Source: Mixta sp. Marseille-Q2659 (GTDB lineage: Bacteria; Pseudomonadota; Gammaproteobacteria; Enterobacterales; Enterobacteriaceae). Taken from it: a stretch of DNA of 64,000 nt. Position 1 is the stretch's first letter; each line of letters begins with the position of its first letter. Below are positions 1 to 8,118 of this stretch, in pieces. The position numbers and the translations under genes were made by a program. Below the pieces are notes generated by a model. It ran no database searches and was not told the DNA's origin. It saw only the letters and a list, made by a program, of their open reading frames with translations. The stretch is taken from contig NZ_CALNWY010000002.1 in NCBI RefSeq assembly GCF_940807255.1, positions 62,001 to 126,000 on the forward strand, given 5' to 3'.

Positions 1-915
1 GAGCTGTTCGAACAGTGCCAGCGCTACTACGCCAACATCCTGACGCCGTTCAGCCGTCTGGTTACGCCGAAAATCAATGAAATTCTTGGCTTCAACCTGC
101 CGGTCAGCATGATCGCCACCTCGCACGGCGTGGTATGGCGCGATAACCCGACGCAGATTGTGGAGCTGTACCTGAAATGGGCGGCGGACTATCAGGAAGA
201 TCGCATCACCATCCTGTATGACACCATGTCCAACAACACCCGCATGATGGCTGACGCTATCGCGCAGGGCATCGCCGAAGTTGACCCGCGCGTGGCGGTG
301 AAAATCTTTAACGTGTCGCGCAGCGACAAAAACGAAGTGCTGACTAACGTCTTCCGCTCAAAAGGCGTGCTGGTGGGTACCTCCACGATGAACAACGTGA
401 TGATGCCGAAAATCGCTGGTCTGGTCGAAGAGATGACCGGTCTGCGCTTCCGCAACAAGCACGCCAGCGCCTTCGGCTCACACGGTTGGAGCGGCGGCGC
501 GGTGGATCGTCTCTCCACCCGTCTGCAGGACGCGGGCTTTGAGATGTCGCTCAGCCTGAAAGCGAAATGGCGTCCGGACGGGAAAGCGCTGGAAGCATGC
601 CGCGAACATGGCCGCGCGATTGCCCGCCAGTGGGCACTCTCTCCGCTGCCGGTGAAAGCCGCCCAGCCGCAGGAAACTGCGCCGGCCGCCGCGCTGGAGG
701 TCGTCGCTGACGCCGCGCCGAAAAGCACCTGTGATACCGCCGTCGATGCCGGTCAGAAAATGATCTGCAGCGTCTGCCTGTGGGTTTATGACCCGGCAAC
801 TGGCGAAGATTCTCAGGATGTGGCGCCGGGTACGGCCTGGTCAGATGTGCCAGAAGATTTCCTCTGCCCCGAATGCGGCATGGGGAAAGACGTTTTCGAC
901 CCGTACGAGGGCTAA
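1..915 (+). CDS. norV: Flavorubredoxin NorV (C-terminal part; gene starts before the window)
   Basis: This is the reducing-side half of anaerobic nitric oxide reductase, which turns NO into N2O in the cytoplasm with electrons from NorW. The frame is open from base 1, so the N-terminal di-iron metallo-beta-lactamase domain lies mostly outside the window. About 305 codons are visible. First comes the end of the di-iron domain, then a flavodoxin domain with the FMN-binding phosphate loop ([11 protein letters not shown]) and a downstream STMNN segment. An Ala/Pro-rich linker leads to a C-terminal rubredoxin domain with two CxxC pairs (CSVC and CPEC) that bind one iron. norW starts 4 bases after the stop codon, so the two are co-transcribed. 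In relatives the operon is switched on by NorR and sigma-54, but that control region is upstream of the window. Confidence 0.95.
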   Translation, partial: ELFEQCQRYYANILTPFSRLVTPKINEILGFNLPVSMIATSHGVVWRDNPTQIVELYLKWAADYQEDRITILYDTMSNNTRMMADAIAQGIAEVDPRVAVKIFNVSRSDKNEVLTNVFRSKGVLVGTSTMNNVMMPKIAGLVEEMTGLRFRNKHASAFGSHGWSGGAVDRLSTRLQDAGFEMSLSLKAKWRPDGKALEACREHGRAIARQWALSPLPVKAAQPQETAPAAALEVVADAAPKSTCDTAVDAGQKMICSVCLWVYDPATGEDSQDVAPGTAWSDVPEDFLCPECGMGKDVFDPYEG

Positions 916-919
916 TCCT

Positions 920-2053
920 ATGTCATCAGATATTGTGATTATCGGTTCCGGCTTTGCCGCCCGACAGCTGATTAAGAACCTGCGTCAGCAGAATAAAGAG
1001 GTTGCTATCCGCCTGATCGCGGCGGATAGCTGTGACGAATACCATAAACCGGAGCTGAGCCACGTCTTTTCGCTGGGCCAGCGGGCCGACGATTTAACCC
1101 GTGTGACCGCCGCCGACTACGCGGAAAAAAATAACGTCATGCTGCATCCGCATACGCGGGTGACCCGAATCGACGCCGCCAGCCACCGTATTGAAACCAC
1201 GGCGGGCGACTTTGCCTTTGGCAAGTTAGTGCTGGCTACCGGCGCCGAAGCGCTGGTGCCGCCGGTCAGCGGCAGCGAGCTGATGTATACCCTGAACAGC
1301 CAGCAGGAATATCGCCAGTGCGAAGAAAACCTGCGCGACGCAAAACGCGTGCTACTGATTGGCGGCGGCCTGATCGGCACCGAACTGGCGATGGATCTTA
1401 ACCGCGCCGGTAAACAGGTTACTCTGCTCGACCGCAGCGGCGGCCTGCTTTCCGCGCTGATGCCGCCGGAAATCAGCGCCCGTCTGCAAAACTGTCTGCT
1501 GAAAGCGGGCGTAGAGATGCGCTTTAACTGCGAACTGGCTTCGCTGGCGCGTCATCACGATACGTTGGTTGCGACCCTGAACAACGGCCAGCAGATCACC
1601 TGTGACGCGGCGGTATGCGCGATTGGCCTGCGCCCGAACGTGGCGCTGGCGCAGCAGGCTGGCCTGACCGTGCAGCGCGGCATCGTGGTGGACGATCGCC
1701 TGACCACCTCGCATCCCGACATTTTTGCGCTGGGCGACTGCGCAGAGATTCAGGGCAAGCTGATGCCGTATCTGCAACCGGCCCAGCTGGCAGCCATGAC
1801 ATTGGCGAAAAACCTGACCGGCAACAGCGCCAGCCTGATGCTGCCAGCGATGCTGGTGAAAATCAAAACGCCGGATCTGCCGCTGCATCTGGCGGGCAAC
1901 GCAGGCGATCCCGATCTGAACTGGGAGATGCAGTTCAGCAAAGCGGGCATCGTGGCGAAAGGGCTGGACGCCGCCGGACAGCTAAAAGCGTTCGTGGTCA
2001 GTGAAGATCATATGAAGCAGGCGCTTCCCTTGCTGAAACAGTTAAGCCGTTAA
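920..2053 (+). CDS. norW: NADH:flavorubredoxin reductase NorW
   Basis: FAD- and NADH-dependent reductase that passes electrons to the rubredoxin domain of NorV. The ATG at 920, four bases after the norV stop, gives 377 residues, the length of E. coli NorW; the longer upstream reading only overlaps norV. An N-terminal FAD-binding GxGxxA motif (IIGSGFAARQ) is followed by a central NADH-binding GGGLIGTELA motif around residue 145 and the conserved FALGDCAEI segment that contacts FAD. The protein belongs to the rubredoxin/ferredoxin reductase family. It is certainly part of the norVW operon, and tehB follows 14 bases later in the same direction. Confidence 0.96.
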   Translation: MSSDIVIIGSGFAARQLIKNLRQQNKEVAIRLIAADSCDEYHKPELSHVFSLGQRADDLTRVTAADYAEKNNVMLHPHTRVTRIDAASHRIETTAGDFAFGKLVLATGAEALVPPVSGSELMYTLNSQQEYRQCEENLRDAKRVLLIGGGLIGTELAMDLNRAGKQVTLLDRSGGLLSALMPPEISARLQNCLLKAGVEMRFNCELASLARHHDTLVATLNNGQQITCDAAVCAIGLRPNVALAQQAGLTVQRGIVVDDRLTTSHPDIFALGDCAEIQGKLMPYLQPAQLAAMTLAKNLTGNSASLMLPAMLVKIKTPDLPLHLAGNAGDPDLNWEMQFSKAGIVAKGLDAAGQLKAFVVSEDHMKQALPLLKQLSR

Positions 2054-2067
2054 CAACGGAGTACAAC

Positions 2068-2931
2068 ATGACCGACCTGATTTGTTATCAAACGCTGCCG
2101 CTCTGGAATAGCGCGACGCTGCCGCCGGTTTGGCAGCAGCCCTACCGCACCGAGCCGGGAAGCTGGGCGCAGCCGAAACTCTATAAAGGGACGCTGGATC
2201 TGGCGCTGCTCACCGAACAGGGTGAAGTGGTGGAGACCTTAACCTTAACCGCAGCGTCAAAGCCGCCGCGCCTTGCGCCTCAGCAACTGCATCGCGTGTT
2301 AGCGTTCAGCCCGGACGTGGAGTGCCAGCTGGCGCTCTACTGCAAGCCGGAGGATTACTATCACCGTCGCTATCAGCTGACGCCAACGCATTCCGAAGTG
2401 GTGGAAGCCGCGAAAATTATACCGCCAGGACGGGTGCTGGATCTCGGCTGCGGCAATGGCCGCAACGTGCTTTATCTGCAGCAGAAAGGTTTTCAGGTGG
2501 AAGGCTGGGACAGAAACAGCGACAGTCTGAACAACCTTCAGCAGATTATTGATACCGAAGAGCTGGAAGGCATTCGCCTGAAGCAGTGCGATTTAAATCA
2601 GGTAACGATTGAGAAGCAGTACGATTTTATGCTTTCCACCGTGGTCATGATGTTTTTGCAGCCGGAAACCATTCCGGGGCTGATTGCACAGATGCAGAAA
2701 TCGACCGCGCCGGGCGGCCACAATCTGATTGTGGCGGCGATGAGTACGCCAGATTACCCGTGTCCGATGCCGTTCCCGTTCACCTTTAGCCGCAGCGAGC
2801 TGCTCGGCTATTATGACGGCTGGGATATTCTGAAGTACAACGAGAACCCTGGCGCGCTGCATAAAACCGACGCGCAGGGCAACCGGATTAAACTGCGCTT
2901 CGCTACGCTGCTGGCGCGCAAGCCGGTTTAA
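2068..2931 (+). CDS. tehB: Two-domain TehB SAM-dependent methyltransferase
   Basis: Cytoplasmic methyltransferase of the TehB family, known for methylating tellurite and selenium oxyanions. The 287-residue form has two domains. Residues 1 to about 100 are a DUF1971 cupin-like module, the same fold as YeaR encoded at 26889-27248. From about residue 110 a class I methyltransferase begins, with the SAM-binding motif VLDLGCGNGRN near residue 127. A GGAG ribosome site precedes the ATG. The gene lies 14 bases after norW with no terminator between, and a strong hairpin follows the stop, so norV-norW-tehB is probably one transcript. That placement suggests a role under nitrosative stress rather than tellurite alone, which is an inference from context. 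Nothing is visibly broken. Confidence 0.88.
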   Translation: MTDLICYQTLPLWNSATLPPVWQQPYRTEPGSWAQPKLYKGTLDLALLTEQGEVVETLTLTAASKPPRLAPQQLHRVLAFSPDVECQLALYCKPEDYYHRRYQLTPTHSEVVEAAKIIPPGRVLDLGCGNGRNVLYLQQKGFQVEGWDRNSDSLNNLQQIIDTEELEGIRLKQCDLNQVTIEKQYDFMLSTVVMMFLQPETIPGLIAQMQKSTAPGGHNLIVAAMSTPDYPCPMPFPFTFSRSELLGYYDGWDILKYNENPGALHKTDAQGNRIKLRFATLLARKPV

Positions 2932-2952
2932 TTCCATCCGCTTCGTTCAATG

Positions 2953-2992
2953 CAACAAGCCCGGCGTCTGGTTACAGGCCGGGCTTGTTTAT
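2953..2992 (+). terminator. Rho-independent terminator after norVW-tehB
   Basis: An inverted repeat with arms AACAAGCCCGGC and GCCGGGCTTGTT, a short loop, and a T-rich stretch beyond it. It sits just after the tehB stop and before the convergent J-protein gene, so it may serve both strands. Confidence 0.85.
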
Positions 2993-3020
2993 TATGCGAC
3001 AGTAAGGTTAAGCGGCAATA

Positions 3021-4358
3021 TCAGTAAAAGCCGGTAGCGGCTTTTACTAGCTCGTTTAGCAGCAAGTAGCAGAAGGCACCGTAAAACGCGACCAAAGGAA
3101 AGGCCATCACGCTAAAATCCAGCGTGACAAGCAGACGCCAGGGGCTGGTGAATAAGCGGGCCACGGCCACGCCTGGACGTCGGATGCCCGGCACGTTTTT
3201 CGGCCAGACCGACCACAGTATCAGAAACTCAATCAGCACCATAAACAGCGGTGTCAGTCCGTGAAAACCCTCTCCTCTCGCCGGCATTTGGCTGATGGTA
3301 ATAAACAGCACGCCGGCAAATAAAGCAGATAACATCACCAGCGATAATCCACATTCCAGCAAAAGAAACAGGCCGCTCATTCCTTTTCGTCGTGCTAACC
3401 CTAAAATAATCAAGTCGTTAAGGTAGAGATAAAAGATCACGATGCCGAGAGCTATCAGCCCGGTAGTGGAACTCAGCGACAGCGTGAGATGCAAAATCAC
3501 GCTCCAAAACGCTAACAAAAATATCCCCTGCCAGCTCAGCGCACAGCGGGAGGTGCTAATAAATTCGAGCATAACGGGATTCAGGCGCTGCACCAGTTCA
3601 GGAAAGGTCGCCCAGAGCATATTGACCTGGTGCGCCATGCGGGTAATAAGCCCCGGCACCAGACGTACCCAAAACGGCACCGAGGTTCGTTCATTGCGCA
3701 GCAGATCCCACACGATGCGCGTATATCGGCTGCCGTGCGTTGATTCAATGTTCACCTGAGCCCAGGCACGTTCACGCTCGGTGGCATGAACTTGCGCATA
3801 AAGCGCGTTCTGTAACTCTTCGGGCACCCGATAGCTGCTGCTGTACTGGTCCAGCTCCCACGCCAGCAGATCGCTGACCCGATCCACCAGCCACTCTGCC
3901 AGCCCAGGCTGCTGCGCCAGAGCCGCAGCCAGCTGATGATGGAACTGTTGCTGTTGCAGCAGATTACCTTCGCGCATTACGCGTTGATATAACGCATCCA
4001 GTGCCGCAAGCTGCTGCGCCCCGTGTTCAACCAGCCCAAAGGCCAGCGTTTCTATCTCTTCCTGGGTATAAACCGGCGTTAGCCAACGCTGTTCTGCAGC
4101 AGGCGGAGATGTGGCGTGGTCCGTTTTTACCTTAAACTGCGTTTCTGTTGACGGTTGAACGTCATTAGCTTCATCGGAGGAGTCGGCCCATTGCGGGCTG
4201 CTGAGGCTGTTTTTTGCCTCCTCGAAGGCTTCACGCAGCCGCTGGTAGCCTTGCGGATCGCTGTCGGGACGATGTTTTTTCAGCAGGCGCGCATAAGCAC
4301 GCCGGATTAACGCTTCGTCGGACGTTGGTTCAATGCCCAAAACCTGCCAGCTGTTCAT
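3021..4358 (-). CDS. HscC-associated J-domain membrane protein (DjlB/DjlC-like)
   Basis: Probable co-chaperone for the Hsp70 HscC encoded just upstream. The first 50 residues form a J-domain (SWQVLGIEPTSDEALIRRAY), with the usual HPD loop replaced by HRPD, as I remember it for E. coli DjlB and DjlC. A Gln-rich helical middle follows. The C-terminal third carries several hydrophobic segments, so the protein is probably anchored in the inner membrane with the J-domain in the cytoplasm. Its ATG overlaps the hscC stop codon (ATGA), which indicates translational coupling. E. coli has two such partners beside hscC; only one is present here, so the B or C assignment is left open. The 445-residue length is close to those proteins. 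Confidence 0.82.
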   Translation of the reverse strand: MNSWQVLGIEPTSDEALIRRAYARLLKKHRPDSDPQGYQRLREAFEEAKNSLSSPQWADSSDEANDVQPSTETQFKVKTDHATSPPAAEQRWLTPVYTQEEIETLAFGLVEHGAQQLAALDALYQRVMREGNLLQQQQFHHQLAAALAQQPGLAEWLVDRVSDLLAWELDQYSSSYRVPEELQNALYAQVHATERERAWAQVNIESTHGSRYTRIVWDLLRNERTSVPFWVRLVPGLITRMAHQVNMLWATFPELVQRLNPVMLEFISTSRCALSWQGIFLLAFWSVILHLTLSLSSTTGLIALGIVIFYLYLNDLIILGLARRKGMSGLFLLLECGLSLVMLSALFAGVLFITISQMPARGEGFHGLTPLFMVLIEFLILWSVWPKNVPGIRRPGVAVARLFTSPWRLLVTLDFSVMAFPLVAFYGAFCYLLLNELVKAATGFY

Positions 4359-6055
4359 TTTGATCCCCTTTCATCAAACTGCGACAGGGCCTCGTAAACT
4401 TTCTGGCGTACGTCGGCAATCCGGCGTTCATCCTGGCTGGCCAGCGCCTGCTCGAATACGCTCATTACGTTATCTATCCAGGCGCGTTCCTCTCCAAGCA
4501 GCACTTCAAACAGACGCGAACCGCGCAGCAGCAAATCGCGATTCTCCTGGCGATCGCGCGGATGGCGCTTGAGATCGTTTAGTTTTTGCAGGCTCTGCTC
4601 AATCAGCTCCTGACTCATCTGGCCGGGCACTTTCTCAATTACCATCCGGGAGGCGTTCGGACTCTCATTGTGTTGGCATTCAATTTCCAACAGACCATCC
4701 AGCGTATAGGTAAAACGGATATCCAGCGATACCTCGCCTGCCTTGCGCGGTGGCACTTCAATGTTCATTTCGCCGAGATAGACGTTATCTTTTACCCGCC
4801 GCCCTTCACCCTGATAAATTTTCAGCAGGACACAGGTTTGGTTGTCGGCAACGGTACTGACCGTTTTGCTTTTACTGACCGGCAGCCAGGTGTTGCGCTC
4901 AATAAGGGGCAGGAAAAAGCCCTCTTCCAGTCGACCATAGCTCTCTTTTGCCGTTTCCACCCCCAGGGAAAAGGGCATCACATCGGTAAGAATAATCTCT
5001 TCCACCGCGGCGTCTTCCATCACCATGCCTGCCTGTACCCCAGCGCCCAGGGCCACCGCTTCATCAGGATGAAGATCGTGCCGGGGAAAGCGACCAAACA
5101 GACGCGCCACTGCCTGACGCACCAGCGGCATACGCGTCGCGCCGCCAACTAACAGCACATGATCGAGTTCCTGCAGGGAGAAACGTGCATCGTGCAGCGC
5201 CTGCATTACCGGCTGCTGTAAGCGAGCGATCAGCGTTTGACAGCAGTGGTCAAGCTGTTCTTCATTCATACTCCAGCACCAGCGCCTGTCCTGCCATATC
5301 AGCTCTGCGCTGGCTTCCGGCAGATTGCTCAGGGCAAGTTTCAGCCGTTCGGCCTGCTCCAGCAATATCGGCTTAACCGCTGGCAATGCCGCTTTCAGTT
5401 CCGGCTGCTGGTTGAGCATCCACTGGCAGATCGCTTCGCTGAAATCATCACCGCCAAGCTGAACATCGCCGCTACTGGCGCGCACTTCAACCACGCCCTC
5501 AAACATATCAATCACGGAGACATCGAAGGTGCCGCCGCCTAAATCAAAAGTCAGATATTTTTGTTCGCGATTTTCCAGCAGTCCGAACGCCAGCGAGGCT
5601 GCCGTCGGCTCGTTGAGCAGACGCAGCACGTTAAGCCCCGCCAGTTTTCCGGCGTTTTTTACCGCGCGGCGCTGCACATCATTAAAGTAGGCGGGTACGG
5701 TAATCACCGCATCAGTGATGCTCTGGCCGAGCCAGCTTTCCGCATCCTCTTTTAACTGACGCAATAAAATGGCGGAGAGTTCTTCAGCGCGAAAGGTTTG
5801 CGTCCCCAGTCTGAGGGCAGCTTCGCTGCCCATATAACGTTTAAAACTGGCCTGAGTAAGGTGAGGATGGGTAGTGAGCCGTGTGTGCGCAGGCTGACCG
5901 ATAAGAAGATGACCTGCATCATCCAGCCCGACCACTGAAGGGGTTAACCTGGCACCGTATTTATTGGCTATCAGCTGCGCTTTACCATCTTGCCATACCG
6001 CCACCGCGCTGTTGGTGGTTCCCAGATCGATCCCTATTACCTGCTTAGCTGCCAT
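4355..6055 (-). CDS. hscC: Hsp70-family chaperone HscC
   Basis: ATP-dependent specialised Hsp70. The N-terminal nucleotide-binding domain opens with IGIDLGTTNSAVAV and contains the second phosphate loop (FDLGGGTFDVSV) and the adenosine motif VLLVGGATRMPLV. A shortened substrate-binding domain follows from about residue 375. The length of 566 residues matches HscC (about 556) and is well below DnaK (about 640). I chose the ATG at 6055 because GGGAG lies five bases upstream; a TTG at 6067 in the same frame has no ribosome site. The gene overlaps the start of the J-protein gene by four bases, and the two form an operon on the minus strand. Substrates are unknown. Confidence 0.93.
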   Translation of the reverse strand: MAAKQVIGIDLGTTNSAVAVWQDGKAQLIANKYGARLTPSVVGLDDAGHLLIGQPAHTRLTTHPHLTQASFKRYMGSEAALRLGTQTFRAEELSAILLRQLKEDAESWLGQSITDAVITVPAYFNDVQRRAVKNAGKLAGLNVLRLLNEPTAASLAFGLLENREQKYLTFDLGGGTFDVSVIDMFEGVVEVRASSGDVQLGGDDFSEAICQWMLNQQPELKAALPAVKPILLEQAERLKLALSNLPEASAELIWQDRRWCWSMNEEQLDHCCQTLIARLQQPVMQALHDARFSLQELDHVLLVGGATRMPLVRQAVARLFGRFPRHDLHPDEAVALGAGVQAGMVMEDAAVEEIILTDVMPFSLGVETAKESYGRLEEGFFLPLIERNTWLPVSKSKTVSTVADNQTCVLLKIYQGEGRRVKDNVYLGEMNIEVPPRKAGEVSLDIRFTYTLDGLLEIECQHNESPNASRMVIEKVPGQMSQELIEQSLQKLNDLKRHPRDRQENRDLLLRGSRLFEVLLGEERAWIDNVMSVFEQALASQDERRIADVRQKVYEALSQFDERGSK

Positions 6056-6304
6056 GCATACTCCCAAAAAAGTGTCCTGTTTTTATTGGCTTTATTCAGC
6101 TGGCTATGCTGTTTAGCGCTTTAACATTGAGGAAGGTGATACCTCTATTTATCGTCGCAGGTGCGCGAATCTTTAACCGGCTAGACGCAACGCATGCCAG
6201 CTTTAGGCCGTTCATCTCGTTGATATAACTAATGACTGCCACACATTTTATAACAGCGCGCATCCTACTATGCCCTGCGGTTGTTGCTCCAGTTGCAGAG
6301 GGTA

Positions 6305-6553
6305 ATGGTGCCACCGGCCACCGCGTGGCGCCGCTCCAGCCGCTCTTTTTTGCCCTCTGCGCCGTTGACGAAGACATCCACAACCCGCCGTTATGCCGTG
6401 GGTTATATCCGGGATCATCGGCAGTTTGAGCCGTCGCCCGCCATCACCTTTAAGGGCCACTGGATGGCGACACTGGGGTTCAGCACCGGCCAGATGATCG
6501 AGGTGATCACCGGGCCGGGAGAGTTGATCATCCGGCTGGCAGGGGAAGGATAA
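6305..6553 (+). CDS. SymE-like toxin of a type I toxin-antitoxin system
   Basis: A short protein of about 82 residues. Its C-terminal half matches the SymE toxin domain, in particular RRYAVGYI, then PAITFKGHWMATLGFSTGQMIEV and a final GELIIRL strand. SymE is an SOS-induced AbrB-fold protein that compacts nucleoid DNA; its synthesis is normally held down by an antisense RNA, SymR. The start is uncertain: ATG 6305 and GTG 6308 both follow AGAGGG. The N-terminal part is Ser/Arg-rich and not obviously family-like. The protein ends soon after the core domain, without the C-terminal helical extension of some relatives. The gene stands alone between hscC and an IS remnant. I could not verify an antisense promoter. 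Confidence 0.62.
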   Translation: MVPPATAWRRSSRSFLPSAPLTKTSTTRRYAVGYIRDHRQFEPSPAITFKGHWMATLGFSTGQMIEVITGPGELIIRLAGEG

Positions 6554-6571
6554 GTGACCAAGTTACACAGT

Positions 6572-6600
6572 AAAATCCCAGCCAATTGGCTGGGATTTTG
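6572..6600. terminator. Bidirectional terminator after the symE-like gene
   Basis: A perfect inverted repeat with arms AAAATCCCAGCC and GGCTGGGATTTT joined by AATT. The T-run on both strands lets it end transcription from the symE-like gene and from the minus-strand IS fragment. Confidence 0.85.
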
Positions 6601-6887
6601 TTATCTTATAACAGGGCTACTTTTTATTTTTATTGAATCGCCACGGATAATCCAGACACTTCCGAACCGTTGATAATACTGGTTTTCGTATTCAGTAGGT
6701 GGCATCTGATCGCCAGAACCATGCCGGCGCCTTCTGTTATAAAACATTTCGATGTAATCAAAAATATCGCTGCGGGCCTCTTCCCGCGTTCCGTAGATCT
6801 TTTTCTTTATCCGCTCGCGTTTCAGTAGCTGGAAAAAGCTTTCTGCAACCGCGTTATCGTGGCAGTTACCGCGACGGCTCATGCTGC
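6601..6887 (-). pseudogene. IS3-family transposase OrfB, C-terminal remnant
   Basis: The minus strand encodes about 95 residues of the C-terminal end of an IS3-family OrfB integrase. It contains SRRGNCHDNAVAESFFQLLK, which carries the last catalytic glutamate of the DDE triad, and then the YIEMFYNRRRRH segment. Similarity stops abruptly near 6887, just upstream of the SMSRRGN motif. There an unrelated hairpin-rich sequence begins, so OrfA, most of OrfB and one end of the element are missing. The surviving terminal repeat probably lies around 6630-6660. It is a non-functional scar that marks one edge of the accessory block. Confidence 0.85.
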
Positions 6888-6894
6888 CCTCTAG

Positions 6895-6973
6895 CCGGGT
6901 CACAGCTTGCTGTGACCCGGTGAACCGTCTGCCGGGCGCGGGCTGGCGAAGCCCGCAAGCGCTGTACAGCGCT
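6895..6973. repeat. Cluster of three short inverted repeats
   Basis: 6895-6920 is a perfect inverted repeat of CCGGGTCACAGC around TT. 6938-6956 pairs GCGGGCT with AGCCCGC across a five-base loop. 6958-6973 is the perfect palindrome AGCGCTGTACAGCGCT. The three together span 79 bases directly beside the IS3 break. Confidence 0.75.
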
Positions 6974-7222
6974 CTAAGGTATGGAAGGCTGAGGGAACGA
7001 ACGGGTTTGCATGACCGCACGGAACCGGGGCGGGATGCGGAAGCTGGCGAGGCGGGAACGAGCAACGCAGTGCGAGCCGCCGCAGCCAGACGACGCCGGG
7101 CGGGCATTAACTTCTTTTTAGCGGAGGCCGTCAGGCCACTTCATTGTGGATTTACTCACACACAGCGATGCGGCCGGTGCCGCCAGGGAGGGCGGCCCCA
7201 CCCTGCACCACAACGCGGGCGC

Positions 7223-7250
7223 GCACGACATAATGTGTATTATGCGATAC
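7223..7250 (-). other. dif-like Xer recombination site candidate
   Basis: The 16-base core CATAATGTGTATTATG matches the centre of the E. coli dif site at 15 of 16 positions: the inner halves of the XerC and XerD arms and the six-base spacer. The outer arm positions match poorly, giving about 18 of 28 overall by eye. The core is close to symmetric, so the orientation is tentative. Confidence 0.4.
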
Positions 7251-7295
7251 GAGCCGCAGGACGCGGCGAAGATGAGCTGTCCGGGCAGGCGGCGA

Positions 7296-7327
7296 GCTTC
7301 GCATAATACCTGCACATTATGTTTAAT
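7296..7327 (+). other. Second Xer-like site, inverted relative to the first
   Basis: CGCATAATAC and ACATTATGT repeat the first site in opposite orientation, with a four-base insertion in the centre. The right arm, TTATGTTTAAT, differs by one base from the consensus XerD arm. The 10-base spacer is longer than the 6-8 usual for Xer sites, so function is doubtful. Confidence 0.35.
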
Positions 7328-7389
7328 GGTCAGGCAGCGGCCACATCCCGACGGCCATGTTGCGTGGCCTGTGCCGCTGCCTGACCATT
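7325..7389. repeat. Long perfect inverted repeat (17-bp arms)
   Basis: The arm AATGGTCAGGCAGCGGC (7325-7341) is repeated as its exact reverse complement at 7373-7389. The 31-base loop contains a nested GGCCAC/GTGGCC pairing. It abuts the second Xer-like site, as accessory or binding structures of plasmid resolution loci often do. No T-run follows, so a terminator is less likely. Confidence 0.7.
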
Positions 7390-7487
7390 TACCCCCGCGC
7401 ACACGGCTCCCGGTGAAGGCAGATCGCCGCAGGGACGCGGCGCTCTGCCGCGCACGGAACAACTCAGCTCACAGGAGCGGGCTAACT

Positions 7488-7787
7488 TTACGGGCTGTCC
7501 GGCGAGACCGGCGGCCAGCACCGGGCTGTGTGGATCAGCGTCACTATCCAGACGATACCGGCTTCTTCATCCAGCTCATACACAAGCCGGTAATGTTCAT
7601 GCGGTATCAGCTCCCGCGTGCCCACTATTTTTCCCGGCGCGCCCATCAACGGCTGCTCTGCCAGCCTGGCCGCTGCTTCACTGAACCGCTCATCCATTTC
7701 CGCTGCAGCCAGCGGGTTTCGTTCGGCAAGGTAATCCCATATCGCTGTACGGTCATCAAGCGCTTCCGGCGCCCAGCGCACCCTCAT
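7488..7787 (-). CDS. RelE/ParE-family toxin
   Basis: A 99-residue protein of the RelE/ParE superfamily. An N-terminal helical pair (WAPEALDDRTAIWDYLAERNP) is followed by the beta-sheet segments YRLVYELDEEAGIVWIVTLIHTARCWP; the final LIHTARxWP motif is typical of ParE toxins. ParE proteins inhibit DNA gyrase and RelE relatives cleave mRNA; the sequence alone favours ParE-like but does not prove it. The start codon overlaps the antitoxin stop (ATGA), the usual antitoxin-first operon order. The short Pro/Ser tail after RCWP is unremarkable. The gene appears intact. Confidence 0.85.
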   Translation of the reverse strand: MRVRWAPEALDDRTAIWDYLAERNPLAAAEMDERFSEAAARLAEQPLMGAPGKIVGTRELIPHEHYRLVYELDEEAGIVWIVTLIHTARCWPPVSPDSP

Positions 7788-8062
7788 ACCTTACCTGCCG
7801 CTCTGGTCCGCCGTGCTGCGAACAACTTTTCAACCTCTTCGTTATCCACGCCTTCACCTGACCGGATGGACTGCCGTCCTCTCTCCACTTTCTGCGCCAG
7901 GTAAGCATCATAAGCCCGGCTTTCGCTTTGACGCCGGATGTACTCCCGCATCAGTTCGCGTATCACCTGAGAGGCCGGTCTGTCGCTGGCCTTTGCTGCG
8001 GCGATGAAGTCTTCCCGCAGCGAGCTTTCCAGTTTCATTGTGAACACCGCTTCTTTTGCCAT
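7784..8062 (-). CDS. Ribbon-helix-helix antitoxin
   Basis: A 92-residue antitoxin whose N-terminus (AVFTMKLESSLREDFIAAAKA, then ASQVIRELMREYIRR) fits a ribbon-helix-helix DNA-binding fold. The charged C-terminal half probably wraps the toxin. ATG 8062 is chosen because GAGG stands about nine bases upstream; a longer in-frame reading to 8113 runs into the promoter region. The gene is translationally coupled to the ParE-like toxin. Such antitoxins normally repress their own promoter, which would lie within 8063-8118. The pair sits among plasmid-like debris, so it probably arrived with that DNA. Confidence 0.82.
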   Translation of the reverse strand: MAKEAVFTMKLESSLREDFIAAAKASDRPASQVIRELMREYIRRQSESRAYDAYLAQKVERGRQSIRSGEGVDNEEVEKLFAARRTRAAGKV

Positions 8063-8118
8063 CGCTCTTTTCCTCATTTCGCCTGAGTACTGACCAAGTA
8101 TATACCTTATCATTACCT

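Larger units (their letters stand above)
6888..7487. other. Hairpin-rich, plasmid-like non-coding block
   Basis: About 600 bases without a convincing gene; the ORFs here on either strand show no family features. The block contains at least four perfect or near-perfect inverted repeats and two Xer-like sites (listed separately) between an IS3 remnant and a toxin-antitoxin pair. This composition resembles plasmid maintenance or resolution regions. That it came from an integrated plasmid is an inference. Confidence 0.5.

Noticed and set aside
6881..7904. Overlapping plus-strand frames across the plasmid-like block.
   Set aside because: Composition is Arg/Pro-rich without domains, and they run through hairpins and antisense to the toxin gene.
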